Notes under the pieces: model-generated
Databases searched by the model: none
What the model was told of the DNA's origin: nothing
Seen by the model: only the letters and a program-made list of their open reading frames with translations
Translations under genes and position numbers: made by a program
Shown here: positions 10,409 to 11,958 of the stretch, in pieces
How positions within the stretch are numbered: the stretch's first letter is position 1
Layout: each line of letters opens with the position of its first letter
NCBI GenBank assembly: GCA_019120115.1
Contig: DWVS01000276.1
Location: 1 to 11,958 of the forward strand
DNA length: 11,958 bases
Direction of reading: 5' to 3'
Source: Eisenbergiella intestinigallinarum
Lineage (GTDB): Bacteria > Bacillota > Clostridia > Lachnospirales > Lachnospiraceae

Positions 10409-11773
10409 GTGATCACAGGAGGTTTTTATGGAAAAAAATATGCGACAGGATTTCACAATCCCTTTCTGCCGCTGGATATCTATATTCCGGACGGGGAGCC
10501 GAAGGTGTTCGACGGAAGGGTGTACCTGTATGGCTCAAAGGATGTGTTCGGAGGGGAATACTGCTGTCACAAGTATCATGTATATTCTGCGGATGTTGAG
10601 GATCTGCAGCACTGGACGGACCATGGGCCGGCGCTGGCTTCTACGGATGAGTACGCAGACGAAGGGATCATGGACGGGGTGCCCTGGTCGGACGGCCTGC
10701 TGTGGGCGCCTGACGTGGTGGAACGGGACGGCTGGTATTACCTGTATTTCTGCCTTTCGGACGGTACGGAGGGAGTGGCGAAAAGCCGGAAGCCCTACGG
10801 CCCCTTCACGGACGCCAGGCAGATCCTCATGAACGGGGAACCCATTTTCGGAATCGATCCTTCCGTCCTGAAGGACGGGGAGGACTATTATTATACCTGG
10901 GGCCAGGGAAACTGCCATATGGCGAAGCTGAAGGACGATATGTATACCCTGGATGAAACCACCTACGCGGAGGCGCTGATTTCCCATGAAGACGGCTGTC
11001 AGGGCTTCCATGAGGGTTCCTCCTTACGAAAAATCGGGGACACCTACTGCCTGGTCTATGCCAGCGAATACACGAAGGAATATCCGAACCGGGGCGGCGC
11101 GCCCACGAAGCTGGATTATGCGGTGAGCAAAAACGTATACGGCCCCTATGAATACAGAGGAACCATCATTGACAATACGGGCGTGGACCCCAGCACGTGG
11201 AACAACCACGGTTCCATCATCAGGATCAAAGACCAGTGGTATGTGTTCTATCACGGCTCCTCAGGCAACCGGAAATACAACAGGCGGGCCCGGGTGGAGC
11301 GGATCTGTGTGGATGAAAAAAATGCGGTGATCGCGCAGGCGCAGATGACCTCCACTGGTTTCGCGGATGCGCTGGATCCCGGAGAGCAGCTGGATGCGGC
11401 CTATGGCTGCCAGGTGCTCGGCGGCGCGTATTTTACGGAAAAAGAGGGCGGCTTTCCCATGGTGAACATCACCTCGGGGTGCAGCGTTTCCTATCGGTAT
11501 TTTGACTATGGCACAGAGGCGCAGCACCGGGAAATCGAGCTGGAAATCCGCGCACTTCAGGATGGCACGGCGGTCATTCTTGTGAATGGAGAAAAAAAGG
11601 CGGAGATCGCCTTTGCGCCGACGCAGGAAGATCAGATGCAGAAGGGCGGACTGACCCGGATCCGGGGAATGCTGAACGGCGTTTCCGGGAAGGCGGAGCT
11701 CACCATCCGTTTTGAGTCGCAGAAGCCGGGAGAGCTGGCGGAGCTGTACCGGATCAGGCAGGCCGTCAGATAA
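10409..11773 (+). CDS. Glycoside hydrolase family 43 (beta-xylosidase / alpha-arabinofuranosidase type)
   Basis: A 454-aa protein without signal peptide, likely hydrolysing xylo- or arabino-oligosaccharides in the cytosol. A five-bladed beta-propeller covers about 17-310. The expected catalytic triad is visible: D28 in YIPDGEPKVF (general base), D150 in FGIDPSVLKDG (pKa modulator) and E202 in GFHEGSSL (general acid). Other propeller motifs are LLWAPDVVERDGWYYLYF (97-114) and WNNHGSI. A C-terminal beta-sandwich (about 345-450) looks CBM6-like. The start is uncertain. GTG at 10409 has AGGAG 5 nt upstream and is in frame. ATG at 10428 has the better AGGAGG, 5 nt upstream, but is in another frame; one more A in the A7 run at 10432-10438 would join it to this gene. 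A third ATG at 10385 lacks a ribosome binding site. The sugar specificity is not readable from sequence. Confidence 0.93.
   Translation: MITGGFYGKKYATGFHNPFLPLDIYIPDGEPKVFDGRVYLYGSKDVFGGEYCCHKYHVYSADVEDLQHWTDHGPALASTDEYADEGIMDGVPWSDGLLWAPDVVERDGWYYLYFCLSDGTEGVAKSRKPYGPFTDARQILMNGEPIFGIDPSVLKDGEDYYYTWGQGNCHMAKLKDDMYTLDETTYAEALISHEDGCQGFHEGSSLRKIGDTYCLVYASEYTKEYPNRGGAPTKLDYAVSKNVYGPYEYRGTIIDNTGVDPSTWNNHGSIIRIKDQWYVFYHGSSGNRKYNRRARVERICVDEKNAVIAQAQMTSTGFADALDPGEQLDAAYGCQVLGGAYFTEKEGGFPMVNITSGCSVSYRYFDYGTEAQHREIELEIRALQDGTAVILVNGEKKAEIAFAPTQEDQMQKGGLTRIRGMLNGVSGKAELTIRFESQKPGELAELYRIRQAVR
10417..10438 (+). promoter_or_regulatory. Second ribosome binding site, ATG and A7 run in another frame
   Basis: AGGAGG (10417-10422) lies 5 nt before ATG (10428-10430), which is followed by G and seven As (10432-10438). 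As written this ATG opens a frame to 10832 with no family likeness (MEKNMRQDFTIPFCRW). With eight As it would read MEKKYATGFHNPFLPLDIYI, straight into GH43 and with a typical family N-terminus. Confidence 0.6.
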
Positions 11774-11827
11774 GCTTTTTATGGGGGGAAATAGAGGGAG
11801 AAAAAAAGAAAGGAAGATTTCAAAATC

Positions 11828-11958
11828 ATGAAACAGCCAACCCTTTGGTTCCGGAAAGACAGCCGGACGGCCTTTTCGGCGCTCATGCTGGGCCTGTGCC
11901 TCCTGTTTTATCTGTTTTTTGCCTTCTATGACGGCGCGGTGATCTGCGTGGACTCCCC
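11828..11958 (+). CDS. Membrane protein N-terminus (partial)
   Basis: The first 43 codons of a gene running off the window, starting MKQPTLWFRKDSRTAF. A basic N-terminal segment is followed by one hydrophobic helix (about 17-36, SALMLGLCLLFYLFFAFYDG) and then AVICVDSP. This fits the first membrane segment of a polytopic protein; the DSP after the first helix recalls glycosyltransferase-like membrane proteins, but that is only a guess. AGGAAG (11811-11816) precedes the ATG by 11 nt, longer than usual. It lies 54 nt after GH43 without an evident terminator, so read-through from GH43 is plausible. Confidence 0.65.
   Translation, partial: MKQPTLWFRKDSRTAFSALMLGLCLLFYLFFAFYDGAVICVDS

Noticed and set aside
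10428..10832. 134-aa ORF from the ATG after AGGAGG
   Set aside because: As a protein it has no family likeness and overlaps the GH43 catalytic domain in another frame; kept only as evidence of a possible frameshift at the A7 run.

Overview
The window looks like a chromosomal segment of an anaerobic gut Firmicute, most likely a member of the Lachnospiraceae (Clostridia). This rests on protein family make-up (a phosphoketolase, a GH3 enzyme with reversed domain order, a PucR-type regulator, a short conserved clostridial protein), purine-rich Shine-Dalgarno sites before nearly every gene, and AT-rich sigma-A-like promoters between GC-richer genes. No rRNA, tRNA, transposase or CRISPR array was seen.

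Layout. On the minus strand, 1-100 is the first 33 codons of a two-component response regulator, and 192-2570 is a full phosphoketolase (Xfp) with its own promoter, a 70-nt leader carrying two hairpins, and a terminator at 127-177. A 474-bp intergenic region (2571-3044) follows, holding the divergent promoters for xfp and for the next plus-strand gene. The gene at 3045-3740 encodes a stand-alone Cas6-like protein with no other cas gene and no array in view. It is preceded by an attenuator-like pair of mutually exclusive hairpins that overlaps its ribosome binding site.

At 3887-4015 lies a compact element of three strong consecutive hairpins with a possible loop-to-3'-end pairing, flanked by a GGAGGAA repeat. 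It separates a promoter from a 72-aa conserved small protein (4028-4246). A 963-aa intracellular GH3 glycosidase (4300-7191) follows, with its domains in the order GH3_C, fibronectin-III-like, GH3_N, plus a C-terminal beta-sandwich.

Convergent to it is a PucR-family regulator (7245-8483, minus). Divergent from PucR is an unrecognised 62-aa ORF (8706-8894) with a good promoter and Shine-Dalgarno site. A long GAAA-capped hairpin (8946-8988) separates this ORF from a MalY/PatB-type PLP-dependent C-S lyase/aminotransferase (9050-10258, minus). Divergent from that is a GH43 glycosidase (10409-11773), and the window ends in the first 43 codons of a membrane protein (from 11828).

How the genes fit together. 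GH3 and GH43, both without signal peptides, suggest intracellular trimming of imported plant-type oligosaccharides (beta-glucosides, xylo- or arabino-oligosaccharides). Phosphoketolase would take pentose-phosphate sugars to acetyl-phosphate. The genes are mostly single transcription units on alternating strands, so functional coupling is inferred.

The items most worth a second look are the orphan Cas6-like gene and its attenuator-like leader, the three-hairpin element, and the GH43 start region. There, the best ribosome binding site leads into the wrong frame unless one A is added to an A7 run.
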